Notes under the pieces: generated by a model
What the model was told of the DNA's origin: nothing
Database searches by the model: none
What the model saw: only the letters and a program-made list of their open reading frames with translations
Position numbers and translations under genes: made by a program
Source: Lunularia cruciata
Lineage: Eukaryota; Streptophyta; Marchantiopsida; Lunulariales; Lunulariaceae
Length of the DNA stretch: 64,000 nucleotides
Assembly: GCA_948567375.1 (NCBI GenBank)
Contig: OX419757.1
Span: 75,206,001 to 75,270,000 of the forward strand
Reading direction: 5' to 3'
Part shown: positions 35,265 to 45,964 of the stretch, one piece after another
Numbering within the stretch: position 1 is the stretch's first letter
Layout: each line of letters begins with the position of its first letter

Positions 35265-36690
35265 TGCAAACCTTGGGAGTGGGAGAATCCACAGTAGAAC
35301 CAAATACCAAATGTTGCGCAAATATGAATGTCCACATCAAGAGAGTTTCATCTATGCACTCTCACTTCTTTCATCAAGTGAGAGTGCATAGATGAAACTT
35401 GCAACATGAAGAACAAGAACACCAGAAGAACCAACTAACTATTAACCAACTAGAGAATAGAGCATTGAATTTGGAACTTCTTCATGATGTATAGATGCCT
35501 TGTGACAACTTGAACAATAGAAACAAGAATTTGGTTGAAGGAATCTATTAATATGTGGTACACACATTTTTCATTTTGGACGAGTTTTAAAGAAGAAATG
35601 CCTTGTTGAAACCAAATTGAAACCAAATGGAGAAGAAATGAGTGGAAACTTGTGTTTTGATCAAGCTCAAGGGAATCAACTTTGTGTTGGAGGAAGAAGG
35701 ACTACTTCGTGTTAGAGGAAGAGGAAGAAGGAGGTCAGACGCCATAGGAGGGTTCTTTGTATCAAAATGGAGGTTACAAGTCAAGATTACTACGGGGGCC
35801 ATATCTCAATGACCACATGTTCAAATCATGCGTGCTATATCTCGTTGGAAGCATCTTGTTCAAGGCTTTCCTTTGCTACCAAAATCAAAGAGTTTAAAGA
35901 TTTGTAAAAGAAGTTACAAGTATTTGAAGTTTGGGAGGAGATGCATAGAGTAGTTGAGTGTCTTCGGGTTGGTGTCGTCGGGTCCATACAACTTTGAACT
36001 TATATGAATTTGGATATAAAGACTTCACCTCAAGGTACAAATGATTCAACTCAAGGTAGTCAAACATTGGATGTGGGAGTCTTCAGGTCAAATATCTGAA
36101 GCATTTGAAATAGTTAAGGTAGAGATAGTTATGATACTCATGATTTCAATTTCAATTTTGGTTGAAGATGAGATAGAAATTGAAGGAGAAATAATAATAG
36201 TGAAAGAATCTGAAGTGCAAGATCATACAATAAGTGTCTTTGGGTTAGTTACATGAGCTATTAGGGGAAAGTGGGTTACAATTGAAGGCGTAGATAGTGT
36301 ACCCATGCTTTCAATTAAAGTTCTTGATGAGTATATAGTAGAATTAACAAATAAATTGATAGTAGTTAGATCCAAAGTCAGAGAAGTAAGAGTGCAAGTG
36401 TCTTTGGAGTTGTCATTTGAGACATTAGAGAAGAGTGGGTCGAGAGATTAAGAGATAGAAAGGTTACCCATGACCTCAATTGTAGTTTAGAGTGAAGAAG
36501 AAATAGAAATAGTGAAGGATTTGGTAGTTGAAGATAGACCCAAAGAAGGAGAAGTAACAGGAAGATCATCGGGTTTGGAAGCCAAAGTTGAAGTTGACAT
36601 CAGATTGGAGTAATAAGAATTTTGAGATTTCAAGAGAAAAATACGAAGAGGTGCATTGTCATTTTGGATCTGTAGGTAGGAAGAGTTGTT
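35265..36690 (+). mobile_element. Shortened internal region between LTR copies 1 and 2
   Basis: About 1.4 kb between two direct LTR copies carries no pol motif. The 3' half resembles the 3' part of the minus-strand sister element (38.4-38.6 kb): a string of acidic and hydrophobic codons (36041-36256 frame) followed by a GA-rich tract before the LTR. Copy 1 thus serves as 3' LTR of the 32.3-34.5 kb element and 5' LTR of this one, giving a tandem LTR-internal-LTR-internal-LTR array of the kind made by unequal recombination. Confidence 0.45.
35344..35399. repeat. Perfect palindrome, 24-bp arms, 8-nt loop
   Basis: The left arm occupies 35344-35367 (begins AGTTTCATCTATGCAC) and the right arm 35376-35399 (ends GTGCATAGATGAAACT). 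All 24 positions pair, around CTTTCATC. It lies about 80 bp after the primer-binding site. Confidence 0.93.
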
Positions 36691-37410
36691 AGGAAACAAT
36701 ATTTTTGTTAGTAATTGTCAAGTGCTCTACTTATTAAAAGGAGGCATTTGTAGTGTTATGTTGTTCAATGCTCATAATTTTTGAGAATAGATAAAGTGAA
36801 GAGCTGATTTTAGTGCTTATCACTTGAACTTAATTCCGAGTATCAACTTTGTATTTGTGTTTGTAAGTGTTTGGAGAATTTTGAAGTGCAAGTCAGTGTG
36901 CATGTTGGATGTTAGATTCCGTAGCCTTGATCTTCATTTTGTGTGTTTTATCTTGAGTGAAATGCAATTGGAGCAATGCCTTGAAAAATTTGAGAGGAAT
37001 TGTAGTGTTGGTAGTACTTTGTAGTTGTGAGTGCAATGTAGTGTTGATGTGAAGCAATTTGATCAAGGAAGTTGTGCCTTCAGTGGAGGAGTGGAACACA
37101 ATTTTGAGGCATAGTTGTTTTGTAGTGAAGTGCTATTTTTGGGAGAGATTGAATCATCACAATAAAGATTGTCTAGAAAGATTTGATGGAGTTTTGATTA
37201 AGAGTGACAAATTGTTGTGACGAGACTATGAGTCAATGCTTGTTAGACTCTTTTGGGTGTAGTTGCTACTTGAGAGATTTAAGACAAAACCAAGAAGAAC
37301 TATTTGTTATTGTTTGAATTTATATTTGACCAATTCTGAATTGTATCTCTGTGGGAGTGAACTTTACTTACATGATTACCACAAAAGTGACGTTTGCCAG
37401 GTTGTCACAT
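36690..37410 (+). mobile_element. LTR of the non-autonomous element, copy 2
   Basis: The shared words in order are GTGCTCTACTTATTAAAAGG, GATGTTAGATTCCG, TTATCTTGAGTG, GCAATGCCTTGAAAAATTTG, GTGCCTTCAGTGGAGGAGTG, and the end CAAAAGTGACGTTTGCCAG then GTTGTCACA. The GA-rich tract before about 36690 is a candidate polypurine tract. The copy is strongly diverged from copies 1 and 3. Confidence 0.55.
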
Positions 37411-37619
37411 AATGCCACCTCATCCCAAGATGGATGGATGTCAGTGGACAAATGTATTTGTTGAGACATAGTATTTTTCCAAAGACAAAGAAGGGAGCCA
37501 ATTATTTGAGAGATCTCATTCATCATAAGACTACATGAACCTTAATAGAGAAGGAGTACTAATACATCTTACATAATATCCCTTGATTAGTTTGGCAGGA
37601 CCTTGGAGAAAAATTTGAT

Positions 37620-38250
37620 GACATTGACATCTATGACAATCCAACAAGTATCACTTTTGTAGCAATGGGTGAGTAATCTTTTGTTCCCACAAAGATAAAA
37701 CTCAAAAATGGTCAAATGCATAGTAAAATGTAACAGTGTAGTTCTTTGTGATTTCATCTTTAGCCTCTTGGGTAAAAACCACACCCAAAAGAGAGTAACA
37801 AGCACTCAACATCAATGCTTGTCACAATTTAGTGTCACTTAGAATCACAATTCATCATTACTTTCCAATTCAATCTCAATTGTGATCATTCAGATGATTT
37901 GAAGAAGGCTACTTCACCATGGAATTGCATTCAACCCTTCCACTAAAGGTGCAACTTCCTTGTGAAGTTGCACCTTTAGTGGAAGCTTTGCATCAGTCTT
38001 TGGCCTGCAATCACAAGTGATAGATACTACCCACACTACAATTGTCACAAATCCATCAAGGCCTTGCTTTAGACGCTTTCCACTCAAGATCAAACACACA
38101 AAAGGAAATTCAAAACTATAGAATACAACATCTAACAAGCTCTAAACTACAATCCAAAATTCTTCACACATACAACAAAAAGCATGGGACTAACACTCAA
38201 AATTAAGCAAAATAATGAGTGTTGGTTCAACATGTTGCTTTACTCAACTT
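37620..38250 (-). mobile_element. LTR of the non-autonomous element, copy 3 (minus)
   Basis: Read on the minus strand it carries GTTAGATGTTGTATTC, GTTTGATCTTGAGTGGAAAG, CAAGGCCTTGATGGATTTG, GTTGAATGCAATTCCATGG and CAAAAGTGATACTTGTTGG then ATTGTCA, collinear with copies 1 and 2. It is the 3' LTR of the minus-strand internal region at 38.3-40.5 kb. Confidence 0.55.
37937..37985. repeat. Perfect palindrome, 22-bp arms, 5-nt loop, inside LTR copy 3
   Basis: The arms CTTCCACTAAAGGTGCAACT+TC (37937-37958) and its exact complement (37964-37985) surround CTTGT. Copies 1 and 2 of the same LTR hold only one arm-equivalent each (copy 2 reads GGAAGTTGTGCCTTCAGTGG), so the second, inverted arm is an addition specific to copy 3. 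Confidence 0.92.
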
Positions 38251-38299
38251 TTGATCAAAATACTAAATACAATACATTGTGAATGGTTGCTTTAAATAG

Positions 38300-40480
38300 G
38301 TAGAGCACTCAATAGTTATAGAAACTACATCTCTACTTCTTGCAAATCTCCAAATACAAAGCAACATTCTACCACTTCAAATCTATCACTTTAGATTTGA
38401 ATCTATTACTATCCTAATCCGATCTAGAAACTTTAACTTCAACTTCTTCTCTTGATTTACCCACAAATGCCTCCTACACTTTTGGTTCATCTACTATATC
38501 TACATCTACTTCTACTATTGTCACATCTTCAGTCTGAACGGAAATTAACGTCATAATTGTACTAATTGCTTCTTTATTCTTTATTCAAACTGTTTTAGAC
38601 ACCTTTGGTAGCTCATCTGAAGTCACCTACACTCCGGTCTCAGCTACTTTGGATCAGACTACTCTAGTTTCACTTAGAGTATGTGTGAGATTATTTATAT
38701 CACTTTAAAATAAGTCTAATCTAATACATAAATTATTTCCTACCGCAATCATCTTCCTATTTTCTCTATCTCTAAGACAAATTAACAATGTATTCAACTT
38801 TATTCCTTTGCTTTCTTCCTTCTACTTTCCTACACAAGTAACTTAAGCTTGTGTAGGTAGGCTTCTTTTAACTTTGCTGTGACCATAGTAGTGAGTATTG
38901 CCTTCAGTTGCTCAACAATTTCACTATCTATACCCAAACCGTCCTTCACTTAGTGTCACTACCTTGGGTCAACTCCTCCTCCAACTTCATACAAAGTACT
39001 TACAACTCCTCAACATACTTTGCCTCTGATTTCCTTCTCTCTACTTCCTCATTAGCAACTTGCACTTCACCTCACTTCACTAAATCATACAACCTCTGTT
39101 CTTCTTGCATTCTACTTGTAAGCTCTTTATGCCAAGCTTGATCTTTCTCCACCATGACTTTTTTGAGTTCATCCAAGGCTTGTTCATGCATTTTGAGTTG
39201 ATCATTATGATGATTTGATTCTATCTAGGCATAGTCATAGTTCTTCTACAACTTCTTGAGCTCTACCTTTTGCCTTTTCAATTCCTCCTTCTGGTAGTCT
39301 AAGTAGCCACCATGTTGCTTGAAGTTCCTCTGCAAGTCCTTGAGGTGTTGTTGTTGGATCACCGCATCAACTCAAAGTACTTTTGCTTCCTCTTCCTCTA
39401 AGACAACCTCATCTTTAACTACAATATTTCTTCCTTGAACAACTTCACCAATTGAAGCTTGTTCCTTACTTCTAGAGGGTCCTTCTTTGACTCTAGCATC
39501 CTCTTAAGAAAATAAACCAACAAAGGATAAACTACACTTGATAGATAATTTACTCCTTAAAAAGTGTCCTTATTCATTTCTCCTTCATCTTCTACAACTA
39601 TTATTGGTGCCTGAACCCAAAGTCTTGATCTTCTCACCTTTAGGCTGCCATCCTCCAAGCTCTCCTCTCCTTTGGTAGGTTTATTAGGTCTGGCTTGCAT
39701 AGCCTTGATGAGTCTTTGGGATCATGCTTGCCTTTGGAACACTATCTTGAGTTTATCATCCTTCTTTGGAATGTTGTCTTTTGGCAAATTTCCATGCAAG
39801 GAGTATCTCTTCCTTCCATATGCTTGTTCTCTAAATGGAAATCACAATCCAAACCTTTATTACCCTCACCTTTTGCTGGCTATTGTATTGGACTTCAAGT
39901 TTTCCCTCACTCTCATTGGTTAACACCTTGCTCTATAGAGTCATCTCCTCCTCTAAATCTTCATCACTAGACACTACTCCTTCTTGTTCTTGTTCTTGTT
40001 CTTCTTTAGCCCTTGACAAAAATCCACCACTGCTACAGCTTGACTTGGGTTCACTCTCTATGTAGCTCTCTTCTTGGTTGGCAACATATGTCCTCGTCTC
40101 CTCTTCTTTGATTGAGGAACAATTACCATCAATGTCTTCTTCCTGCTAGTTTTGGCAAAGTTTTGATCATTCTCTTGAACGTTTGCCATGGACCATTGCT
40201 CCTCCTCATCCACATCCTAATGCAAATCTAGATGAAAATGAGACATTATCTATCTTCTCTCCTCAAGGCCGTGCAAATTCAAACTCAAATAAAAGTGGGC
40301 TGCAAAAGGCACAAAATTGTGGGATGGTCAATTCATTCTCCACTATACTACTATTTGCCTCATCCTTTGGTAGAAACATCTCACTTTAGGTTAAGGATCC
40401 TTGTATTGGGTTCCTCATTTTGATGCAAAGTGTCCTCACTTTGGGTCTTCCATCCTTCCAAGTCTGATCCAAGTATTCAT
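38300..40480 (-). mobile_element. Internal region of non-autonomous LTR element (minus copy)
   Basis: On the minus strand the decayed ORF resembles the plus copy at 32.3-34.5 kb: an acidic block with LDCDFHLENKHMEGRDTL, comparable to LDQEFHEEIGCMEGIDVP of the plus copy, then heptad-like Glu/Gln/Leu/Lys text near 39350-39000 predicted as coiled coil. Stops and frameshifts are many. A TTGTTC hexamer microsatellite lies near 39985-40005. Together with the plus copy it forms a large inverted pair around 37.5 kb. Confidence 0.45.
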
Positions 40481-40531
40481 TTCCTCCAATCTAAAGTTTA
40501 CTTGGGTTAGATTAGATCTCTTACTTTAGAT

Positions 40532-41167
40532 CCATGTTGTGTGTATATAAATCACTACACAACATACATAGCTGTCAACATCACACACTTTAGAAGCACA
40601 ACTCACACATAAGTCATACATGGAATCTAAAGTGCCACAATAATCAGTTTGTTCACACAACTCAAATCACACTCAATCAGATCAGTAGTTGATCTATCAC
40701 TCAATAATCTGCAAACAACTAGGCACTAATTATAGTAAAGCTATATCCAATCTAGCTAAGAGAATCTAGGTGATACTCACCGGACTTTGTTCACCATAGT
40801 TGGGAACTCAAAAGCTCAACATCAAAGAAGTGGGCTCTCTAGAGCTGCACTTTGAAGTATACCCCTTGGTTTCCAACCTTAATGGTCCCACTAATGGCAC
40901 ATCCAATGGTGCAAACAGTGCAAGTGATGGTGAGCCACACCATGTAGTCAATACCCCAAACACAAAATCTGACCATCAATAAGTAGTCTACCAACACTAC
41001 TGCTCGAGAGTCCAAGCAATCTAGGTGCAATGCTACAAATAGAACGTGATAGTTGTTGTGCGTATATACATCACCACAAAACATTCATCACTATCAATAA
41101 CATAGATCACTATCAACATCACACACTATAGAAACATAAGTCATACATGGACTCAAAAGTGCCACAA
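40532..41167 (-). mobile_element. LTR of gypsy family A (minus), with terminal 109-bp direct repeats
   Basis: On the minus strand the segment starts TTGTGGCACTTTTGAGTCC at 41167, directly after a purine tract CTGGGAGGCGA (41168-41178). After about 520 bp the start sequence recurs (TTGTGGCACTTTAGATTCC at 40640) for 109 bp, ending CACACAACA at about 40532. The same A-X-A' arrangement is found in the plus copy at 59302-59957. Confidence 0.6.
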
Positions 41168-41179
41168 TCGCCTCCCAGT

Positions 41180-42705
41180 TGGCAGTTTGGTCACTCTAAC
41201 TCCAGATAGCCATCTACTCCAAGTATATGGTAAACCTTATGGTGGGCAAAAGATCAAGAGGCCAGATGCTATCAAACCCCATCATTAGTTGCCTACCTGC
41301 AATCTATACCATATAAAGATGAACTAGCTATAGGTCAAGTACATCTAGGATATAACCGCTATCCTTGAGGAACCACCATGAGGGGAGGAGTCAAACATGC
41401 CATATGCCATCTTCTTGAATAACTATCACACACTAACATAGTAACAACTCCATTAGAAGAGCCACATAACATACACCACAAGCATGCATGTACAAGTGCC
41501 AAGCTTGGGTCCATAGTACCATCAATGTTTGGGAAGTAGCATGGCATACAATTGCACACATGATCCTTCCAAACAATACCATCACATCCTTCAAACACAA
41601 AGACTCCAGATGGCAAAATCTCATGCACTCTCAAGATAGCACGGCCCGTAGAAACATCAAGTGTTGTTGATGTTGTTTATTGTAGATATACATAGTCACT
41701 TAGATGAAATTGATAGAATAAGAGTCTATAACCTCCTCCTTGAATGGTAGCATAGCATAAAGTATCCCTATGCTGAACAATCATTGAAGTTCTCAAAGGC
41801 CATTGACATCATTTTCCAAAAGATCTCTACTTATTGAGAACATGCACTCATTCATATATCTAGATCATCCAAGTCCAACATTACAATAGAATCTTGACAA
41901 ATGATTGTAGGTAAATTTATATCTCATTCATAGAGTAGGAAGTAAGGAGAGAAGGATGCTAAGGAGGCTTGCCGGCTGAACCAATAGCCCATGGCCAACT
42001 AAGGTAGCTAGAGATCTCAATCTCCCAAGTGGCCTCTCTACAAACCATACTTTTGCAATCCTCTCTTCACTATCTAAACTACTCTCTCTGCTAAGCTATC
42101 TGCCGTAGGGTGATCTCAGGAGGTAGTATGATGATCAATCAAATCCTTATCACAAAAGACTTGAAACTCTCCCAAGAAATCTATACCTTGGTCAGTCAAA
42201 ACCTCAATTGGTGTACCAAAATGACAAGAACCCGGTCCAAGAACGAGTAAGTCATCCTTTCACTAGATTTGTTAAGAAGTACCACCAACTCAATCCACTT
42301 GGAGAAGTGCTCCACCATCACCAAAATGCACCAATGATGTCCCATAGTCAATGGTAAAGGTCCAATGAAGTCCAAACTCCAATGATAACCCAACCCCATG
42401 ATAGGCGATGGGTATAACTATGGCATAGGGCATTGAATGATGCTCTAACTTGGTCACAAATCACATATTTGGCAATAAACTTATTGTACATTGGTATGCA
42501 TACTGCACCCCCCATAATAACTTTGGAGTAAGCTATATGTACGCTTTATTCCAAATGTTTCAACTCCTCATGAGCATGATAGACCAAGTATGGTCTTTGA
42601 GATAGAAGTGATACTATTTTCATTCTATTATCCTCTCATACATGAAGAAGGTGTTTGCACTCCAATCTGAATTTTTTGGCTCCAATCTGAACTATTTGGC
42701 TCATT
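41180..42705 (-). mobile_element. Gypsy family A integrase and PHD finger fragment (minus)
   Basis: Minus-strand frame 42399-42196 is an integrase core start (GYHWSLDFIGPLPLTMG, then FSKWIEL), nearly the same as the plus copy at 58044-58274. Frame 41634-41359 is the C-terminal tail: a conserved LEGCDG-like segment, then a PHD finger with CMLC, LVCDSY (the second Cys now Tyr), WHMAC and a decayed last Cys pair (YPRC). The fragment begins abruptly near the RNase H/integrase boundary at 42.7 kb, where the plus copy starts; a duplicated 20-bp phrase (CCAATCTGAA...TTTGGCT) marks the joint. Confidence 0.7.
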
Positions 42706-42710
42706 GTCAT

Positions 42711-43154
42711 GCCATTTGTAGTGTCACATCTAGATTGCTTGGACACTAGAGTTGCAATGATAGTAGTTAGAGGTATTTCAATAGTCTCCCAAAGACTACT
42801 TTTTGACGGTCAAATTTTGTGTTTGGGGTATTGACTTTGTGATGGGGCCCATCATCACTTTGCATTTTTCACACCGTCAAGTGTGCTATTAGCAAGACTA
42901 TTAAGGTTCTAAATCTAGCTCAAGTCCAAAGGTATACTTTTGAACTGCAGCTCTAGAGAACTCACTTCTCTGATGTTGAGCCTTTGAGTTCTTGGCTATG
43001 GTGGATAGAGGCTGGCGAGTGTCACTTGGATTCTCTTAGCTAGAGTGGGTATGGCTTGAGTATAATCAATGCCAAATTGTTGGTAGTTTATAGAGTGATA
43101 GATCAAGTACTGATCTGAGTGGAGTTGATTTGAGCGTTGTCAACAATCTGATTA
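42711..43154 (+). mobile_element. Left LTR or leader segment of gypsy family A (plus copy), truncated
   Basis: This segment aligns with the X part of the family A LTR (59411-59848), sharing TCTAGATTGCTTGGACAC, TTTTGTGTTTGGGGTA, GCAGCTCTAGAG and TTTGAGTTCTTGGC. It lacks exactly the 109-bp A block on its left and continues into different sequence on its right (after CTGATTA), where the other two copies carry A'. Confidence 0.6.
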
Positions 43155-44890
43155 CATCAAAGAAGTGAAGTTAGGAGGAAATGGGGTGTAGAAATTGTAA
43201 GTGTTGGTGGTGTTTCCAAGCTTAGTGGATTGTTGGTAGCTTGATCAAAGTTTAGTTTTTCCCTGGTGTGTAGTAGCTTGTTGCTTGATGCAAATTTGGC
43301 AATAAGGTAGACGGTGTGCAAAAGTGTTAGCCAATTTTTGAGCAAAGAAAAAGAAAATTTTGAGCAATGGTTGTGATTTTGAGCTTAGAAAGTGAAGACA
43401 TGACCAAATTGTTGTGAGTTGGGCTCAGAAAGTGAAATTGAAGGTGGAATTGAGAACCTACCCCTATGATTTTGTGATTTAGAGAAATTCATTTTTTCAA
43501 TTTGTCTTGAGTGAAGAGTTAGCAAAGGATTTGGCGGTCAACCAACTTTAGGGTTTATGTTAGATTTTGCTAGAGTTTATACCAAATTTTGGCCAGATTT
43601 GGAGGAGTTTTGCTGGTTGACCAGATTTAGAGGAGTTTTACAAGTTTGGAGGAGTTTCGTAGATTTGGAGGAGTTTTTCTCAAATTTGGAGAGGGTTTGA
43701 AGTGGCAAAAGGAAAGGCCTCATTTGGCTAAATTTGATAGTTAAGAGGCTTTGAGGCATAGGGTTGTGGGCTATGAGAGGCTACAAAGGCCAACAAGCCA
43801 GCTTGTTGGCGTGAGGGTAGCAAGTTTAGATTAGATCTTTGGTCAATGTTTGGCAAAATTTGCCCATCTTGCTAGATTGTGTGCAATAGTGTTTGACCCT
43901 TAGATCTCTTGTTCCTAGACTGGTGCCCTAGCCAATTGATCCACCCTCACTTGTTGTCCTAGTGATTGTGCCATTGCTATGTATACACATGTAGCTTTGG
44001 CTAGGAGAGGCAATTTGATCCCATTCTTGGTGATCTTGGTAGCTTAGGACATATATATGAACTTCTCTTATGTCAAATGCCAAATGGTTGTAGAGTTAGT
44101 CTCGTGTTGCTTTATAAGATGAAGGGTTTTTTGTTTAGATTTCTTGTGATTGGACCCCCTCCATTCTTTGCTTCCTATTTGTGCACCATATTGTGTGAGG
44201 TGCCCTAAATTTAGAGAGTTGGTGCTTTGGTGTGCTCTCGGTAGTGAGACTAGAGTGATGACCATTCAGACTTCCTTTGTTTCTTTCTAATGAAGCAGAA
44301 AGTGATGACTTGTAGACTGTGAGAGTGCATGTTGTGATGGTAGGTTGCAAGTTGCCTTGTCCCCTAGTGTAGTTATCTCAAATAGAGTTACATTAGTGGG
44401 TGGTGTTTTGTGGGTTTTGGCACTTGGTGGTACTCAATTGGTGTTGGCACTTGGTGGAGCACAAACAATTGCGGTTTGCAGTTACATTTGGTGGTTCCGG
44501 TTTGGGATTGCAGTTATGGTTATTTTGTCACAACGTAGTTCTTTGGGGATTCTAGAGGAGTTAGACCTATAGTACGCAATGGGTTTACTTGGAGTAGCGT
44601 TGATATCAAGTTATATCTTAGGTCCCAATGAAGGAAGAGATTGACCTTGAGTTGGAGTTCAACACATGAGTTGATTCAATTGAGAGTGCACTTGGCGTGT
44701 CCACATCGTTGTTGTGGATATGGACAAGATTTATGGAGTCTCCAAAGGCCCTAGGCGTTACTCTGGTATAGTGGATACAATTGAGTTGGATGACTTCATC
44801 CAAGAGTTTGATAGTTGGTGAGATCTGTAGTAGATGTGGAACTTGACTTTGTTTACACCCTTCATGGCATGGAAGGGGTTGTTTTAGCAT
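43155..44890 (+). other. Leader of gypsy family A (plus copy), decayed
   Basis: No recognisable domain. From about 43598 to 43700 an imperfect phrase AGATTTGGAGGAGTTTT is repeated about five times. A second small tandem, TTGGCACTTGGTGG, occurs near 44418-44457. Short frames on both strands are not protein-like. Confidence 0.35.
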
Positions 44891-45523
44891 TTGGAGGGTC
44901 CACCAATGGATGACTATCATGAGTTCATGAGAGCTCATTTGGAGGAGATGGAGTTATGGAGAAAACATTGGTCTCCAAACTATGTCTCTATCACTTCAAA
45001 CTTGGTTGCCAAGAGTAGATTGGCTGGACCCATGAGTTCTAGCTTAAGAAGTGTTGGTGGAGCTAATGGAGGTGCACTAGCTGGAGATAGTGTTACCACA
45101 AGTGAAGGTACTGCTGCAAGAGGTGGTGTGGTATTGAGGTTTAACCCCATGGCGGAGTTCTTCCAATGTTTGAGGCAGAACTACCAGGGAGTGTGGACTG
45201 ACAAGCTAAGGAGCTTGCAAGAGTTCCACCGGAATGCTAGAGAAGGCCTATGCAAGGCATATACTTGCATGAGATGGCTGATCATTTTCACTCAAAGAGT
45301 TACTAAGGCTCAAGCAATCCAATTTTGGTATGGGATACTAGATAGGGAGTTGCAACGTAGAGTTTGTGATGCTACATTGTTACCGGCTACTTTGCCTACT
45401 TTGGCAGTGGTCTTTGGTTTGGCTGAGTGTATTGAGCTCAAAATGGTGGAGGAGAGGATGGTGACATCTAGATTTGGTAGGGAGACCTCATCCACAACTA
45501 TTACTCTTTCTAGAGTGCAATAG
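44891..45523 (+). CDS. Gag of gypsy family A
   Basis: An open frame of 210 codons has the layout of a gypsy Gag capsid. It contains a Gly/Ser/Thr-rich linker (about 55-95), then the conserved retrotransposon Gag region with FHRNAREGLCKAYTCMRWL-type helices, FTQRVTKAQAIQFWYGILD and RELQRRV. Gag forms the virus-like particle that packages element RNA. The nucleocapsid follows in a shifted frame at 45641-45871, so the gene is broken. The true N-terminus is probably earlier and lost to stops. Confidence 0.65.
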   Translation: MEGPPMDDYHEFMRAHLEEMELWRKHWSPNYVSITSNLVAKSRLAGPMSSSLRSVGGANGGALAGDSVTTSEGTAARGGVVLRFNPMAEFFQCLRQNYQGVWTDKLRSLQEFHRNAREGLCKAYTCMRWLIIFTQRVTKAQAIQFWYGILDRELQRRVCDATLLPATLPTLAVVFGLAECIELKMVEERMVTSRFGRETSSTTITLSRVQ

Positions 45524-45640
45524 AGTGTACCACACCTAGTTGGTTTTTGAGGACAAGGTGTACAACCCAGATCCTATGAAGCAAGTAGAGGGCCTAGTGG
45601 AGCTAGACCCTTACCTTCATTTTTGGGTTAGTAGCAACCA

Positions 45641-45871
45641 GTGAATGGTGGTGTTGCTTGTTGGACTTGTGGTGGACCTCACCATAGGAGAGAGTGTACT
45701 CAAGGCAGTGGACTTGATACCTTTGGTGCATCACAACCAACACAAAGGCAGTGTGAGCATTGCCATAGATTTGGTCACACTAGTGACCAGTGCTTTGACC
45801 TACACCCGAAGTTACGAAGTGGTAGGACTACTATAGCAAGTAGTAGAGGAGCTTCAGTTCATAGAAGATGA
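45641..45871 (+). CDS. Gag nucleocapsid with two CCHC zinc knuckles, family A
   Basis: Two zinc knuckles are visible: CWTCGGPHHRREC, a near-canonical knuckle, and CEHCHRFGHTSDQC, a canonical CX2CX4HX4C. They bind element RNA in the particle. Downstream (45965-46942) the frame is broken; a possible protease (LDSGAEASISY, the DSGA box of retroviral-type aspartic proteases, near 46012-46045) can be read, which supports the order gag, protease. Confidence 0.7.
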   Translation: MNGGVACWTCGGPHHRRECTQGSGLDTFGASQPTQRQCEHCHRFGHTSDQCFDLHPKLRSGRTTIASSRGASVHRR

Positions 45872-45964
45872 GGTGGTAGAGGTGGTGGTAGAGGATATAC
45901 ACCTTGTAGAGGTGCGGTACTTGCCCTTACTTTGGATACAACTATGGATATTTAGATTGAGCAA

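Noticed and set aside
40532-40640. Independent short element of 109 bp
   Set aside because: It is identical in borders to the A block of the family A LTR and joined to X, so it was treated as part of that LTR structure.
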